Assembly (NCBI GenBank): GCA_902464275.1
Contig: CABQIK010000007.1
Coordinates: 9,579-73,578, forward strand
From: an uncultured Alphaproteobacteria bacterium
GTDB lineage: Bacteria > Pseudomonadota > Alphaproteobacteria > RF32 > CAG-239
Length of the DNA: 64,000 nt
Reading direction: 5' to 3'
Positions 7,957-17,339 of the stretch are shown here, piece by piece (the stretch's first letter is position 1; every line of letters begins with the position of its first letter). The notes under the pieces are model-generated. The model saw nothing but the letters and a program-made list of their open reading frames with translations. It searched no databases and was not told where the DNA came from. The position numbers and the translations under genes are program-made.

Positions 7957-10900
7957 TAATTACTCTCCGCTGAAAACAAATCTTTAACCGAATTGGGACT
8001 GAACACTGAAAGCGGATTTATACTGATTTTCGGCTCATGCACACTGCCTTTAATTTTATAGCTGACCGCAAATACCGTGCCGTCTTTGCCGGCCAAAACC
8101 GACCCGACCACCGGAATTTTGCCGATTAAAGAATTTAAACTGTATGCCGGCGAAACAATCCCTTTAATATCAAGCTCTTTGCTTGCTTTTTTGTATGAAC
8201 CGCTGCCGGTAAAACCGATAACATTACCAAACATTTTAGCGTCTTTAATATAAAGCACTTTATTTTTATATTCAAACGGCGCGTCAAAGTGTGAAAACGT
8301 TAAACCCTCGCCGCGCAGCAAATCCAAAATTCCGCTGAATGACGCCATGGTTAAAAGCTTAGCCAGCAGCGGCGTGTTATGAATACTGAAATCGCGGATT
8401 TGCGCATGCCCGATAAATTCTTTATTGCGGTTGCGTTTGGCCTCAATTTTCAAAATACCGCCGGTCATATCATCATAAAGACGCAAAACCCTTAGCGTGC
8501 TGCCGGCATTATTACTGTCAACCGAAAGCAAATACTCACCATCAGGACGAGGAACATAATCAAGTTTAAGCTTAATTGATTTATCTGAGCCGTAGTTGCC
8601 CACCATATGCACCTCGTCAATACCTATTTTAGGCTTTAACAGCGCGCTTCCGGCAAAATTTTTAATCGGCGTATCGGGGTTGGTCCACAAACTGTTCACC
8701 GCAATAAACACTTCCGTATTCGGCACATTGGTCCAATCGTCATCATCGCTTTTGCTATTGCCTGATGCGGCTTTATTTTCCGTGGCGGCAAAAAGCTCGG
8801 TTAAGTCATAACTGTTTCCGCTGACGTTAATTTTAACTTTTTTACCCTTGTCGGCAAATTCAATTTTAGCCTTAGCCGATGTTTTAGGCCCGTGAATACG
8901 GCTAATATTAATAACTTTAAGCTCGCCCGATTTATTAAGCGTAATATCGCCGCTTAAATCAAAATCAGATTTATGCAGACTGAACGCGCTGATTTTGCTT
9001 ATTTTACTGCCGTCAAGCTCTAATTGCGCTTTAACATTTCCGGGCACTCCGCTGGCTTTTTTAAACCCTAAAAAGCTGTAATCTATCGCCGCATTTTTCA
9101 AATCGGCATCAACCGCAAGCGTGGTTTTATTGTTGTTCAAAACCGTTAAATTTGCCGTTACATCAGCATATCCGTTAATATACGGCGCATTCAAAAGCGC
9201 GGTGTCAACCCCTAGTTTTTTCTTGGCCGCATCATTTAGCACAAAATTAAGCGTGCCTTTATTTTTATAAGTTTTATCCTTAAAAAACTCATTAAAGGCA
9301 ATTTTAAGCGGAATACCGTCAAAATCAGCGTCACCCTTAACTTCAAAACCTTTATCGTTCACTTGCAAAAACAATTTTTCCGCCGTTAAATCTTTGCCGT
9401 CCAAAGCGTTCGGATATTTTAAATTTTGCAAATCGGCCTTAACATCAACTTTAATTTCATCAGGCGACAAATCTTGATACAATTCAAAATTAAGCCCCAA
9501 ATCAATTTCAACATCACCGCTGACAGCATCCGGATTAATGCCTATTTCTTTGGCATAGTTAAGCGGCGGATTGTCAATAAAGCGCAACGCGTCGCTCACG
9601 CTTGAATTGCCTTTAATGTTAATATCAATAAAGTTGTTATATTTATTTAAGTCATACAAACGAACATTGCCGCCGGTGATGATAACGCCGTCTGAAACAC
9701 CCTTATCCACCTTAATATCAATGTCAGAGGTTGAAAATTCAGCCACCCCGTAAACATTGTTTACCACCGGCATGCCTTCAAGATATGAAATATTGCTGTC
9801 AACCACATCTGCCCTGCCTTTAAGGCTTAATAAATCTATGCCTTTAGCCGCTTGGTCATAACCGAACGTAAACACAAATTTGCCGTTTTCGGCATATCCG
9901 CCAAACAAATTTTGCTTGCACCATTCCCAAGCCGGTTCTGCCAAATACCGCGGCCAAAACTTTGATAAATCGTCTAACTTAAACTTGGCAATATCTGCTT
10001 CAAATACAATTTTTAAATCACTCAGCGAGCGCTCAAACACATATTTTTTATAGCCTGAAATATCCAAACTGAGTTTGGTTTTTTGCCCGCCGACCGTAAA
10101 ATCGGCATTTGACACCTTAACCGAGTTTAAGCCGCTGTCTATATTGCCGTTAAGCACAAAGGCATCAATGGCATAATTAAATTTGTCGTCATCGTTAAAA
10201 ATAACCTCGCCGTCACTGCCTTTAATCTGAAAACGCAAATCTTCAAGCGCGGCGTCCAAGCTGCCGATTAAATCGCGTTTACCGGCCATAATATCGTCAA
10301 AATCAATCAGCGCAAGCACATTACCGTCAACCGGAACATCAATTTTAGGCATATTTTCGCTGATATTGCTGATTAAATCTGAAAGCATTAAGTCCGCAAA
10401 CGAAAAATCAAGTGCCAGATGATTATTGCTTATTTGGTATTTTCCGCCCAAATTTAAGGTCGCAAGCCGGTCTTTTAAGTCAAGCAATCCGCCGATTCCT
10501 ATTTCCAAATTGTTAATATTGCGGTCAAAATCAAACTTAACGTCTTTAAAGCTCCACTTGCGCCCTAAATCAACTTCATGAAACTCAACTTCGGCATTAT
10601 TAATATTAATTTCATTAATAAAGCTTTCAGGATAAATATCATCATCAGAGTTAAACCGTTCCAAAAATCCTTCAAACCAATCAACGTAGGCCTGAACCTT
10701 CTTTTTGTTAATTTCGTTGGTTTTATCTTTTTCCACCCCGTAAGTCATAAAAATTGCCACTTGCGGATTTTCAACCGTCACGCTGCTCGGCGCCACAATA
10801 CCTTTAAGCAACGCCCGCACGCTGAACGAAAGCGAAAGTTTCGGCGCTTTAATTGAAAATTTATCATCTGCCGCGCGCAAACTGACATTATTGGCAATAA

Positions 10901-11132
10901 TTTTTATCGGCTGAATTGAGCGCACCAACTCCAAATTAACCTCGCCGATATTCATGGAATATTGCTGTTCATCAGAGTTAAGCGCTTGCATAATATATGG
11001 TTTTAAAAACGGCACCGACAGCGGCCCCTGATACAAAATCCACAGCAGATACAAAAGCGAAAGTAACAAAGCCACGCCTAAATAATCCATGGTTTTGCGC
11101 ATATAATACAATCTGCCGGAAATTTTTTTCAT
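7956..11132 (-). CDS. Very large AsmA/YhdP-like envelope protein (DUF3971-type)
   Basis: 1058 aa. One N-terminal transmembrane segment (about residues 17-35, YLGVALLLSLLYLLWILY) anchors a very long, repetitive beta-rich periplasmic region. The pattern of alternating short strands and the C-terminal segment with GSYKKASKELDIKGIVSPAY and GKIPVVGSVLAG are typical of the YhdP/AsmA/TamB group, now thought to form hydrophobic grooves that carry phospholipids between the inner and outer membranes. It is preceded by the hydrolase gene on the same strand (3-base gap) and overlaps the HAD-like gene by one base. Confidence 0.8.
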   Translation of the reverse strand: MKKISGRLYYMRKTMDYLGVALLLSLLYLLWILYQGPLSVPFLKPYIMQALNSDEQQYSMNIGEVNLELVRSIQPIKIIANNVSLRAADDKFSIKAPKLSLSFSVRALLKGIVAPSSVTVENPQVAIFMTYGVEKDKTNEINKKKVQAYVDWFEGFLERFNSDDDIYPESFINEININNAEVEFHEVDLGRKWSFKDVKFDFDRNINNLEIGIGGLLDLKDRLATLNLGGKYQISNNHLALDFSFADLMLSDLISNISENMPKIDVPVDGNVLALIDFDDIMAGKRDLIGSLDAALEDLRFQIKGSDGEVIFNDDDKFNYAIDAFVLNGNIDSGLNSVKVSNADFTVGGQKTKLSLDISGYKKYVFERSLSDLKIVFEADIAKFKLDDLSKFWPRYLAEPAWEWCKQNLFGGYAENGKFVFTFGYDQAAKGIDLLSLKGRADVVDSNISYLEGMPVVNNVYGVAEFSTSDIDIKVDKGVSDGVIITGGNVRLYDLNKYNNFIDINIKGNSSVSDALRFIDNPPLNYAKEIGINPDAVSGDVEIDLGLNFELYQDLSPDEIKVDVKADLQNLKYPNALDGKDLTAEKLFLQVNDKGFEVKGDADFDGIPLKIAFNEFFKDKTYKNKGTLNFVLNDAAKKKLGVDTALLNAPYINGYADVTANLTVLNNNKTTLAVDADLKNAAIDYSFLGFKKASGVPGNVKAQLELDGSKISKISAFSLHKSDFDLSGDITLNKSGELKVINISRIHGPKTSAKAKIEFADKGKKVKINVSGNSYDLTELFAATENKAASGNSKSDDDDWTNVPNTEVFIAVNSLWTNPDTPIKNFAGSALLKPKIGIDEVHMVGNYGSDKSIKLKLDYVPRPDGEYLLSVDSNNAGSTLRVLRLYDDMTGGILKIEAKRNRNKEFIGHAQIRDFSIHNTPLLAKLLTMASFSGILDLLRGEGLTFSHFDAPFEYKNKVLYIKDAKMFGNVIGFTGSGSYKKASKELDIKGIVSPAYSLNSLIGKIPVVGSVLAGKDGTVFAVSYKIKGSVHEPKISINPLSVFSPNSVKDLFSAESN

Positions 11133-11135
11133 TTG

Positions 11136-11978
11136 TTAAAGCCACTCCAAAATATCGCGGTAATTGTGCAAACTGAACAAACCGTCATGAGGAGCGCCCT
11201 CATAAATTATCATTTTTTTAGGCTCGTTTGCCTGCCTGTAAAGCTTTTCAGCCAACGCGGGCGGTATAACTTTATCATCTTTTGTCGCCATAATCAAAAT
11301 CCGTGTCTTGATTTTACCAATCAGTGCTAAATTATTATATGTATCTTTCATCAACAAATCAAGCGGCACAAGCTTAATTGCGCCGAATGTAACATAACTT
11401 TCGGCGGTTTCCGACAAACTGGTAAACGGGACCTCTAAAATAACCGCGTTAAAATTGCCGTTATGTTGCTGATTTTCCGCCGCATATAACGCTGTATAAC
11501 TTCCGAGTGAAATACCGTAAATTATAATTTTATCATTGCTGAAACCAAGCTTGTTTAAATATTTAACTGCATTTACGGCGTCTTGTTCTAAATATTGTTG
11601 TTTAATTTTTTTACCCTGTCCTCCAAAACCGCGATACTCCGGCATTAAAACCGAATATCCGGCATCGGCAAGCGGTATCATTTTATGATAATAATGCTCC
11701 AAATTGTACGAGTTGCCGTGCAAAAACACAATCGCCTTGCCGTTATTTTGTAAAGTTTTATTCAAATACAGCCACGCCGTAACTTTGCCGCCATTTTTAC
11801 CGTAATCAAAATACGTAACTTCTTCAGCGTTAAAGCCGTGTTTGCGCGCCTGATTTATATCCGCCGGATAGTCATAAGCTCCGTAAAAAACATATTCCGG
11901 AACAAACACCACCGCCGCGCATAAAAGCGCATAGGCAGCCAAGCAAATAATCATAAATATTTTAAGCATTTTCAGCAT
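11136..11978 (-). CDS. Alpha/beta hydrolase with N-terminal membrane anchor
   Basis: 280 aa from the ATG at 11978, which has GGAAAGG about 7 bases upstream and overlaps the end of prfB; an ATG at 11969 is an alternative. A hydrophobic N-terminal helix (FMIICLAAYALLCAAVVFV) suggests membrane anchoring or a signal. The fold is clear: oxyanion segment VFLHGNSYN, nucleophile elbow YGISLGSY (GxSxG), an acid residue in ATKDDKVIPP and the catalytic His in GAPHDGLF. This matches the BEM46/YfhR-type group (DUF1749/Peptidase S9-like), whose substrates are mostly unknown. Confidence 0.82.
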   Translation of the reverse strand: MLKMLKIFMIICLAAYALLCAAVVFVPEYVFYGAYDYPADINQARKHGFNAEEVTYFDYGKNGGKVTAWLYLNKTLQNNGKAIVFLHGNSYNLEHYYHKMIPLADAGYSVLMPEYRGFGGQGKKIKQQYLEQDAVNAVKYLNKLGFSNDKIIIYGISLGSYTALYAAENQQHNGNFNAVILEVPFTSLSETAESYVTFGAIKLVPLDLLMKDTYNNLALIGKIKTRILIMATKDDKVIPPALAEKLYRQANEPKKMIIYEGAPHDGLFSLHNYRDILEWL

Positions 11979-13069
11979 CGCCGACCTTTCCCGCCAAAGC
12001 GGCTGCCAAAAACATATCAATATCGCCGTCCAAAACCGCTTTATAATCTGAGGTTTCGGCGCCGGTGCGCAAATCTTTTACCAAACGATACGGCTGCAAC
12101 ACATAAGAACGGATTTGATACCCCCAACCGTTTTCACCTTGCGCATCTCGCTGTTCTTCCGCCACCGCGGCACGTTTTTGCAACTCGCGCTCATACAAGC
12201 GGGCTTTAAGCATTTTCCATGCGTTATCGCGGTTCTGAAATTGCGAGCGCTGACTTTGGCTCTGCACCACAATTCCGGTCGGCAGGTGCGTAATACGCAC
12301 GGCGGAATCGGTTTTGTTAATATGCTGTCCGCCCGCGCCGGAAGCGCGATAAGTATCAATCCGGCAGTCAGCCTCGTTAATATTAATTTCAATGGTATCG
12401 TCAATCACCGGATAAACTCCGACTGAAGCAAAGCTGGTATGCCTTCTGCCGGCGCTGTCAAACGGCGAAATTCTTACCAAACGATGCACGCCGCTTTCTG
12501 ATTTAAGCCAACCGTAAGCATTATGACCTGAAATTTTTACGGTGACTGACTTAATTCCGGCAACTTCACCTTCGGTTTCTTCCTGATATTCGGTTCTATA
12601 ATTGTGCTGTTCCGCCCACCGCATATACATTCTGAGCAGCATTTCCGCCCAATCCTGCGCTTCCGTGCCGCCGCTTCCGGCATGAATTTCCAAATACGCG
12701 TCATTAGCGTCAACCTCTCCGGAAAGCAAAGCTTCAAGCTCGGCATGTTTGGCCTGTTTTTGCAACTTTTCCAAATCAGCGTAAATTTCCGCCTGTAAAT
12801 TTTCATCATTGTCTGAAAGTTCGGCCATTTCCGCATAATCGTTTACGCTTTTTTCCATATCGCGATAAGCCGTCAGCGAACTTTCCAAATTATTTTTTTC
12901 GCTCAAAAGCTTTTGCGCATTGGCGGCATTATTCCACAAATCGGGATTTTCGGTTAAAGAATTAAGCTCTTCCAGCCTGAGGACGGCATTATCATAATCA
13001 AAGATACCTCCTCAGCAATTCTAACGATTGCTTAATTTCATCAATTAAATTAACAAACTCAGCCTTCAT
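11962..13069 (-). CDS. prfB: Peptide chain release factor 2, expressed by programmed +1 frameshift
   Basis: RF2, 368 aa after frameshifting. The zero frame starts at ATG 13069 and runs 23 codons (MKAEFVNLIDEIKQSLELLR...RYL) to TGA at 13000-12998; skipping one T continues as DYDNAVLRLEEL into the long frame. The frameshift signal is classic: AGGAGG at 13012-13007, then TAT CTT TGA T. RF2 reads UGA and UAA, so low RF2 favours shifting and raises its own level. The body contains the peptidyl-hydrolysis GGQ motif (ASGAGGQHINKT) with the Gln that becomes methylated. The recognition loop is expected to be SPF-type (RISPFDSAG is present). The ATG directly follows the stop of the PBP1A gene. Confidence 0.95.
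12998..13012 (-). promoter_or_regulatory. prfB programmed +1 frameshift site
   Basis: Internal Shine-Dalgarno AGGAGG (13012-13007), 3-base spacer TAT, slippery CTT (13003-13001) and in-frame TGA (13000-12998) followed by T. This is the same architecture as in Escherichia coli, with AGGAGG in place of AGGGGG. Confidence 0.95.
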
Positions 13070-15490
13070 TTAATATTCTCCGCCAACTTGCAAAATTTCA
13101 GAATCCGAATCAATCACCATCGCATCATTACCGTCGCCGCCGATAATCCGTTGTTTTGTTGTATCAAAACTGTAATCCGGTTTAATCGCCTCCACAATTA
13201 CGGTTGCGTCCCCCGGCTGCGAAAGCTTGCCGGTATTCGGGTTAATCCTAACTAACTTAATTCCTTGCGGGATTCTGAAGTTGGAATCAGGCACATCTTT
13301 TAAGGCGTCTTTAATAAAATCATAAAAAATCGGCAATGCGGCAGCCGCGCCGGTTTCAAACCGCCCTAAGCTGACCGGAGAATCGTAACCCACATACACT
13401 GCCGCCACTAAATCCGGCGAAAACCCGACAAACCACGCGTCTTTATTTTCATTGGTGGTGCCGGTTTTGCCGCCCAAGTGCCGATTTAAGCTTCTTAATC
13501 TGGCGCCGGTGCCTCTGATGGCCACACCCTCTAAAATAGAAGTCATCTGATAAGCGGTAAGCGGGTCAACAATTTGCTCGCGCGTATCCGGTTTATGCGG
13601 CGGATTTTGGTTTTCCCATTTATCGGCGTTGCAGTCATGACAATCATAAGCATCTTCTTTGTAAATGGTTTTGCCGTCTCTGTCCTGAATACGCTCAATC
13701 AAATACGGGCTGACTTTTTTACCGCCGTTGACAATAATGGCATAAGCGCTCGCCATATCAATCACTCTGGCATCGGCCGCCCCCAAAGACGATGACAAAA
13801 ACTGCGGCAGATTGTCATTAATCCCGACTCGTTTGGTCATTTCCGCCACTTTATCCATACCTATATCTTGCGCCAAACGCACCGTCATCAGGTTTTTAGA
13901 CTGCTCAACCCCCTGACGCAAAGTCATTAAACCGTAAAACTTTTTAGAATAGTTGACCGGCTTCCATTTCGGCAACCCGACCCCTTGGTCAAGCACAAAC
14001 GGCGCGTCTAAAATTAAATCATTCGGCGAATAGCCCATTTCAAGCGCGGTCAAATACACAAACGGCTTAAATGACGAACCGGTTTGCCGATACGCTTGGG
14101 TCGCGCGGTTAAATTGCGATTTTTTAAATGAAAATCCGCCCACCAACGCCAACACTTTGCCGGTATGCGCGTCAATCACCGCCATGCCGCCTTCCACATC
14201 GGGAATTTGCCGCAAAGCAAAAGCGTCTTTTACTTTAGCGTCTTTAATCGGCTCAACGTAAATCACATCGCCCGCTTTCAGCACATTTGCAACCGAAACC
14301 GGCTCGGCGCCCGTAAACTTGTTTTTTAAGGCCGGTTTTGCCCATTTTATATCTTTAAGATAAATATGCCCGCTTTCTCCGTCTGCGGTTTCAATTTCCG
14401 CCTGCTGTTTTTCAGCTTTCAGCACCACCGCTTTTTGCCATGTCGGCTCCGCTCCGGCGGTAAGTTCCGTATCTTGCAGCGTCTTTTTATAATTTTCGTC
14501 AATGGCAATATTTTTTTCCGCTCCTCGCCAACCGTGCCGACGGTCATAATCAATCAACCCTTTGCGGAAAGCCGCCGTCGCCATTGACTGAATTTGCGGA
14601 TTAATCGTTGTTCTCACAATCAAGCCGCCCTCATACAAAGCGTCATTGCCAAGATTGTGCACAATCGCGCGGCGAACTTCCTCGCTGTAATACTCAGCGT
14701 CTTTCAAAAATCCGTTCTCGCGCTTAACCACTTCAAGCGGCTTGGCTTTTGCCGCCTCGGCTTCTTCTTCGCTGACATAACCGTCTTCAACCATACGGCC
14801 GATAACCCAGTTACGGCGCGCCACCGCCGCGTCATGCTTTTTTATCGGATGATAATTGTTCGGCCCCTTCGGCAAAGCCGCCAAATAAGCAATTTCTTCC
14901 AAGCTCAAATCATCAAGCGACTTGTCAAAATAATTCAGCGCGGCCGCCGCCACTCCGTATGAGCGGTTGCCCAAATAAATTTCATTTAAGTACAATTCTA
15001 AAATATGGTCTTTGGTAAAGGCTTTATTCATGCGGTTAGCTAAAATCGCCTCTTTAATTTTGCGCACGTATGAAACTTCTGAGCTTAATAAAAAGTTTTT
15101 AGCCACCTGTTGCGTAATGGTTGAGGCTCCTGACGGACGGCGCCCCGAACCCAAATTTTTAATATTGTGCAAAACGGCGCGCACAATACCGATATAATCA
15201 ATTCCGCCATGTTGGTAAAAATGTTTGTCTTCCGCGGCAATAAACGCCTGTTTAACTCTATCGGGAATTTTATCAACCGGAACAAACAAACGCTTTTCGG
15301 CGGCATATTCCATCAACAGCTGCCCATCGCCGGCAAACAAACGAGTGGTAACCGCCGGTTCATATTTAGCAAGCTGATGATAATCCGGCAAATCAAAGCT
15401 CAGTTTGCCGATAAACGCCACCAAAACCAGCAGCACTAAAATACCAAAAAACAATCCGGCGCTTATTAATGTTGAAAAAAACTTAAACAT
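13070..15490 (-). CDS. mrcA: Penicillin-binding protein 1A (bifunctional transglycosylase/transpeptidase)
   Basis: 806 aa class A PBP. One N-terminal membrane helix (about residues 10-30) precedes the glycosyltransferase domain with AAEDKHFYQHGG (catalytic Glu87) and the second motif GASTITQQVAKN. An OB-like insert lies at about 330-430. The transpeptidase domain has SSFK (Ser472, Lys475), SKN (531-533) and KTGTT (675-679), all intact. It polymerises and crosslinks peptidoglycan in the periplasm. Its stop codon abuts the prfB ATG, so the two genes are probably cotranscribed. Confidence 0.95.
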   Translation of the reverse strand: MFKFFSTLISAGLFFGILVLLVLVAFIGKLSFDLPDYHQLAKYEPAVTTRLFAGDGQLLMEYAAEKRLFVPVDKIPDRVKQAFIAAEDKHFYQHGGIDYIGIVRAVLHNIKNLGSGRRPSGASTITQQVAKNFLLSSEVSYVRKIKEAILANRMNKAFTKDHILELYLNEIYLGNRSYGVAAAALNYFDKSLDDLSLEEIAYLAALPKGPNNYHPIKKHDAAVARRNWVIGRMVEDGYVSEEEAEAAKAKPLEVVKRENGFLKDAEYYSEEVRRAIVHNLGNDALYEGGLIVRTTINPQIQSMATAAFRKGLIDYDRRHGWRGAEKNIAIDENYKKTLQDTELTAGAEPTWQKAVVLKAEKQQAEIETADGESGHIYLKDIKWAKPALKNKFTGAEPVSVANVLKAGDVIYVEPIKDAKVKDAFALRQIPDVEGGMAVIDAHTGKVLALVGGFSFKKSQFNRATQAYRQTGSSFKPFVYLTALEMGYSPNDLILDAPFVLDQGVGLPKWKPVNYSKKFYGLMTLRQGVEQSKNLMTVRLAQDIGMDKVAEMTKRVGINDNLPQFLSSSLGAADARVIDMASAYAIIVNGGKKVSPYLIERIQDRDGKTIYKEDAYDCHDCNADKWENQNPPHKPDTREQIVDPLTAYQMTSILEGVAIRGTGARLRSLNRHLGGKTGTTNENKDAWFVGFSPDLVAAVYVGYDSPVSLGRFETGAAAALPIFYDFIKDALKDVPDSNFRIPQGIKLVRINPNTGKLSQPGDATVIVEAIKPDYSFDTTKQRIIGGDGNDAMVIDSDSEILQVGGEY

Positions 15491-15594
15491 ACATAAAATT
15501 CCGTTAAATAAAATCAGACATTGCCGCCACTTTATTACATTTTAGCAAAATTGCAAAAGAAAAATGTAACCTATACCGCACAAAGCGCTATAAA

Positions 15595-16860
15595 TTAATA
15601 CAACGCGGCAATTTCAGGGTCGTTAAAGTATTTGTCAATGGCAGATGACACGGATTTTGCCAATTTTTGCCGATAATTACGTTGTTTGAGCAAACTTTCT
15701 TCTTTACGGTTGGAAAGATAGCCCATTTCCAACAATGCCGACGGAATATCCGGCGCTTTTAATACGGCAAATCCGGCAAAACGGTGTGTGTTTGAAACAA
15801 TCTGCACGGTTTTTTGCATCTCGCCGACCATATAAGTGGCAAATTTTGATGATTTGTTGCGGCTGTCGGTTTGCGAGAGCGAGATTAAAATATCATTAAT
15901 TTCTTTAGAGTTTTCCGAAAAGTCAACTCCGCCGATAATATCAACTTTATTTTCGCGCTCCGCCAAAGCCGCCGCCTCTTTATCCGACGCGGTTTCCGAA
16001 AGCGTATAAACCGAAAGCCCTTTAGCATTGCGGTTAACGGCGCTGTCGGCATGAATAGACATAAACAAATCGGCCTTATAGCGCTGCGCAATTTTAACCC
16101 TCTGCCTGAGCGGAATAAAAATATCGGTGTTGCGGGTTAAATAAACTTTATAGCCGCGTTTTTCCAAAATGGCTTTAAGCTCTTTGCCCATCGCCAGAGT
16201 AATGTTCTTTTCATAAGTTTTGCCGTATGCGCCGATTGCTCCGGGGTCTTTGCCGCCGTGTCCGGGGTCAAGCACTATGATTTTTTTACGCGGAGCGCTT
16301 TTTTTGCTGCTGTCGGGGCTAAAAAACCAACTGCTCGCTGATGCTGTTTTAGTTTCAGCCTTTTGCGAACTTCCGGCGCCTTCTGATGAAAAAGCATAAC
16401 GAGTGCCTACTTTAGCATTAAAATCACGCTCTGAACAAAGTGCCACATCAACCACAAAGCGCCATTTACCGTTGCCTTGCGGCGCCAAAACAAAAGCTTT
16501 TTTAATAAACGCCGGTTTTTGCAAATCAAAAACTATGCGCTTGTCATTACCGCTCAGTTTGCCGATTCTGGTCTGTTTAATTAAATTATTTTTATCGCTC
16601 TGCAAGGCTTGTTTAACATTCATATCATAAATATCAACCACCAAACGCTTAGGTTCGCTTAACAAAAAGGTCCGATATTCGGGCTTGGCATCTGCCTCAA
16701 ATACTATGCGCACGCTGCCGACCTGCTGCCCGATTCGCATATTGGTAATATTACCGGCTTTAACGCTTCCGGCAAACATTGTAACACAGCAAAACAGCCC
16801 CGCCGCAAACAGGCAGGCACGCCCAAACAACATAAATAGTCTGTTAATTATGTTTTTCAT
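15595..16860 (-). CDS. amiC: N-acetylmuramoyl-L-alanine amidase, AmiC type (AMIN plus Amidase_3)
   Basis: 421 aa from ATG 16860 (GGAGAGCGT just upstream); a longer frame to 16908 lacks support. A signal peptide (LFMLFGRACLFAAGLFCCV) is followed by an AMIN domain for septal/wall targeting, a Ser/Lys linker, then the zinc amidase: IVLDPGHGGKDPGAIG (first zinc His and conserved Gly), the Glu in YEKNITLAMGKEL, SIHADSAVN (second zinc His) and LLEMGYLSN (catalytic Glu). It splits the amide between MurNAc and the stem peptide, mainly for daughter cell separation. Confidence 0.93.
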   Translation of the reverse strand: MKNIINRLFMLFGRACLFAAGLFCCVTMFAGSVKAGNITNMRIGQQVGSVRIVFEADAKPEYRTFLLSEPKRLVVDIYDMNVKQALQSDKNNLIKQTRIGKLSGNDKRIVFDLQKPAFIKKAFVLAPQGNGKWRFVVDVALCSERDFNAKVGTRYAFSSEGAGSSQKAETKTASASSWFFSPDSSKKSAPRKKIIVLDPGHGGKDPGAIGAYGKTYEKNITLAMGKELKAILEKRGYKVYLTRNTDIFIPLRQRVKIAQRYKADLFMSIHADSAVNRNAKGLSVYTLSETASDKEAAALAERENKVDIIGGVDFSENSKEINDILISLSQTDSRNKSSKFATYMVGEMQKTVQIVSNTHRFAGFAVLKAPDIPSALLEMGYLSNRKEESLLKQRNYRQKLAKSVSSAIDKYFNDPEIAALY

Positions 16861-17339
16861 ACGCTCTCCGTTACAATTTGCGCCATTGTACGCCACAGTT
16901 ATTACCAATGAGTTAAAATCCGCCCCGATAACATAAAATTTGTCACAAGATAAAAATTTTAATTGTAATTTAAAACAAATCCTATATTGTAAACTCTGTC
17001 AGGTGATTGCGCACTGATTTAAGGGATTGGTATTAACAAATGACGGATTTTTTCTCTTAAAAAGGTGCCGCTGCTTTTAATATACTGAAAATACGGATAA
17101 AAGTGAGCAGCCTGGCATAAACGAAACGGGATATTTTTTAGTTTTAAAGCTATAAAAAACAAGAATTAAGAAAGCTTAGCCTTAAAACTGACATGACAAA
17201 AACTGAAATGAGCGGATTTACAAATTCCGCCGCTGATTGTTTAGGGCCGCGCGCCTTTCCTTTTGATTATGCCGAAATATCCCCGCAAGCAGATGTAAAC
17301 ATATCGCCGCAAGCGATAACATTATGATGGGAAAATGTT
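16861..17339. other. Long intergenic region and probable RNase E leader
   Basis: 479 bases between divergent amiC and rne. It holds promoters for both, which I could not place with confidence. On the rne side it contains a possible leader ORF at 17193-17327 (44 codons, MTKTEMSGFTNS... to TGA) that lacks a clear ribosome site. The final 20 bases carry GATGGGAAAATGTT before the rne ATG, with only a weak ribosome site. Long structured leaders that allow RNase E to cleave its own mRNA are established in Escherichia coli; the same here is inference. Confidence 0.5.

Noticed and set aside
12537..12939. ATG at 12939 as the start of prfB
   Set aside because: The protein would lack the RF2 N-terminal domain; the +1 frameshift signal at 12998-13012 supplies the missing part.
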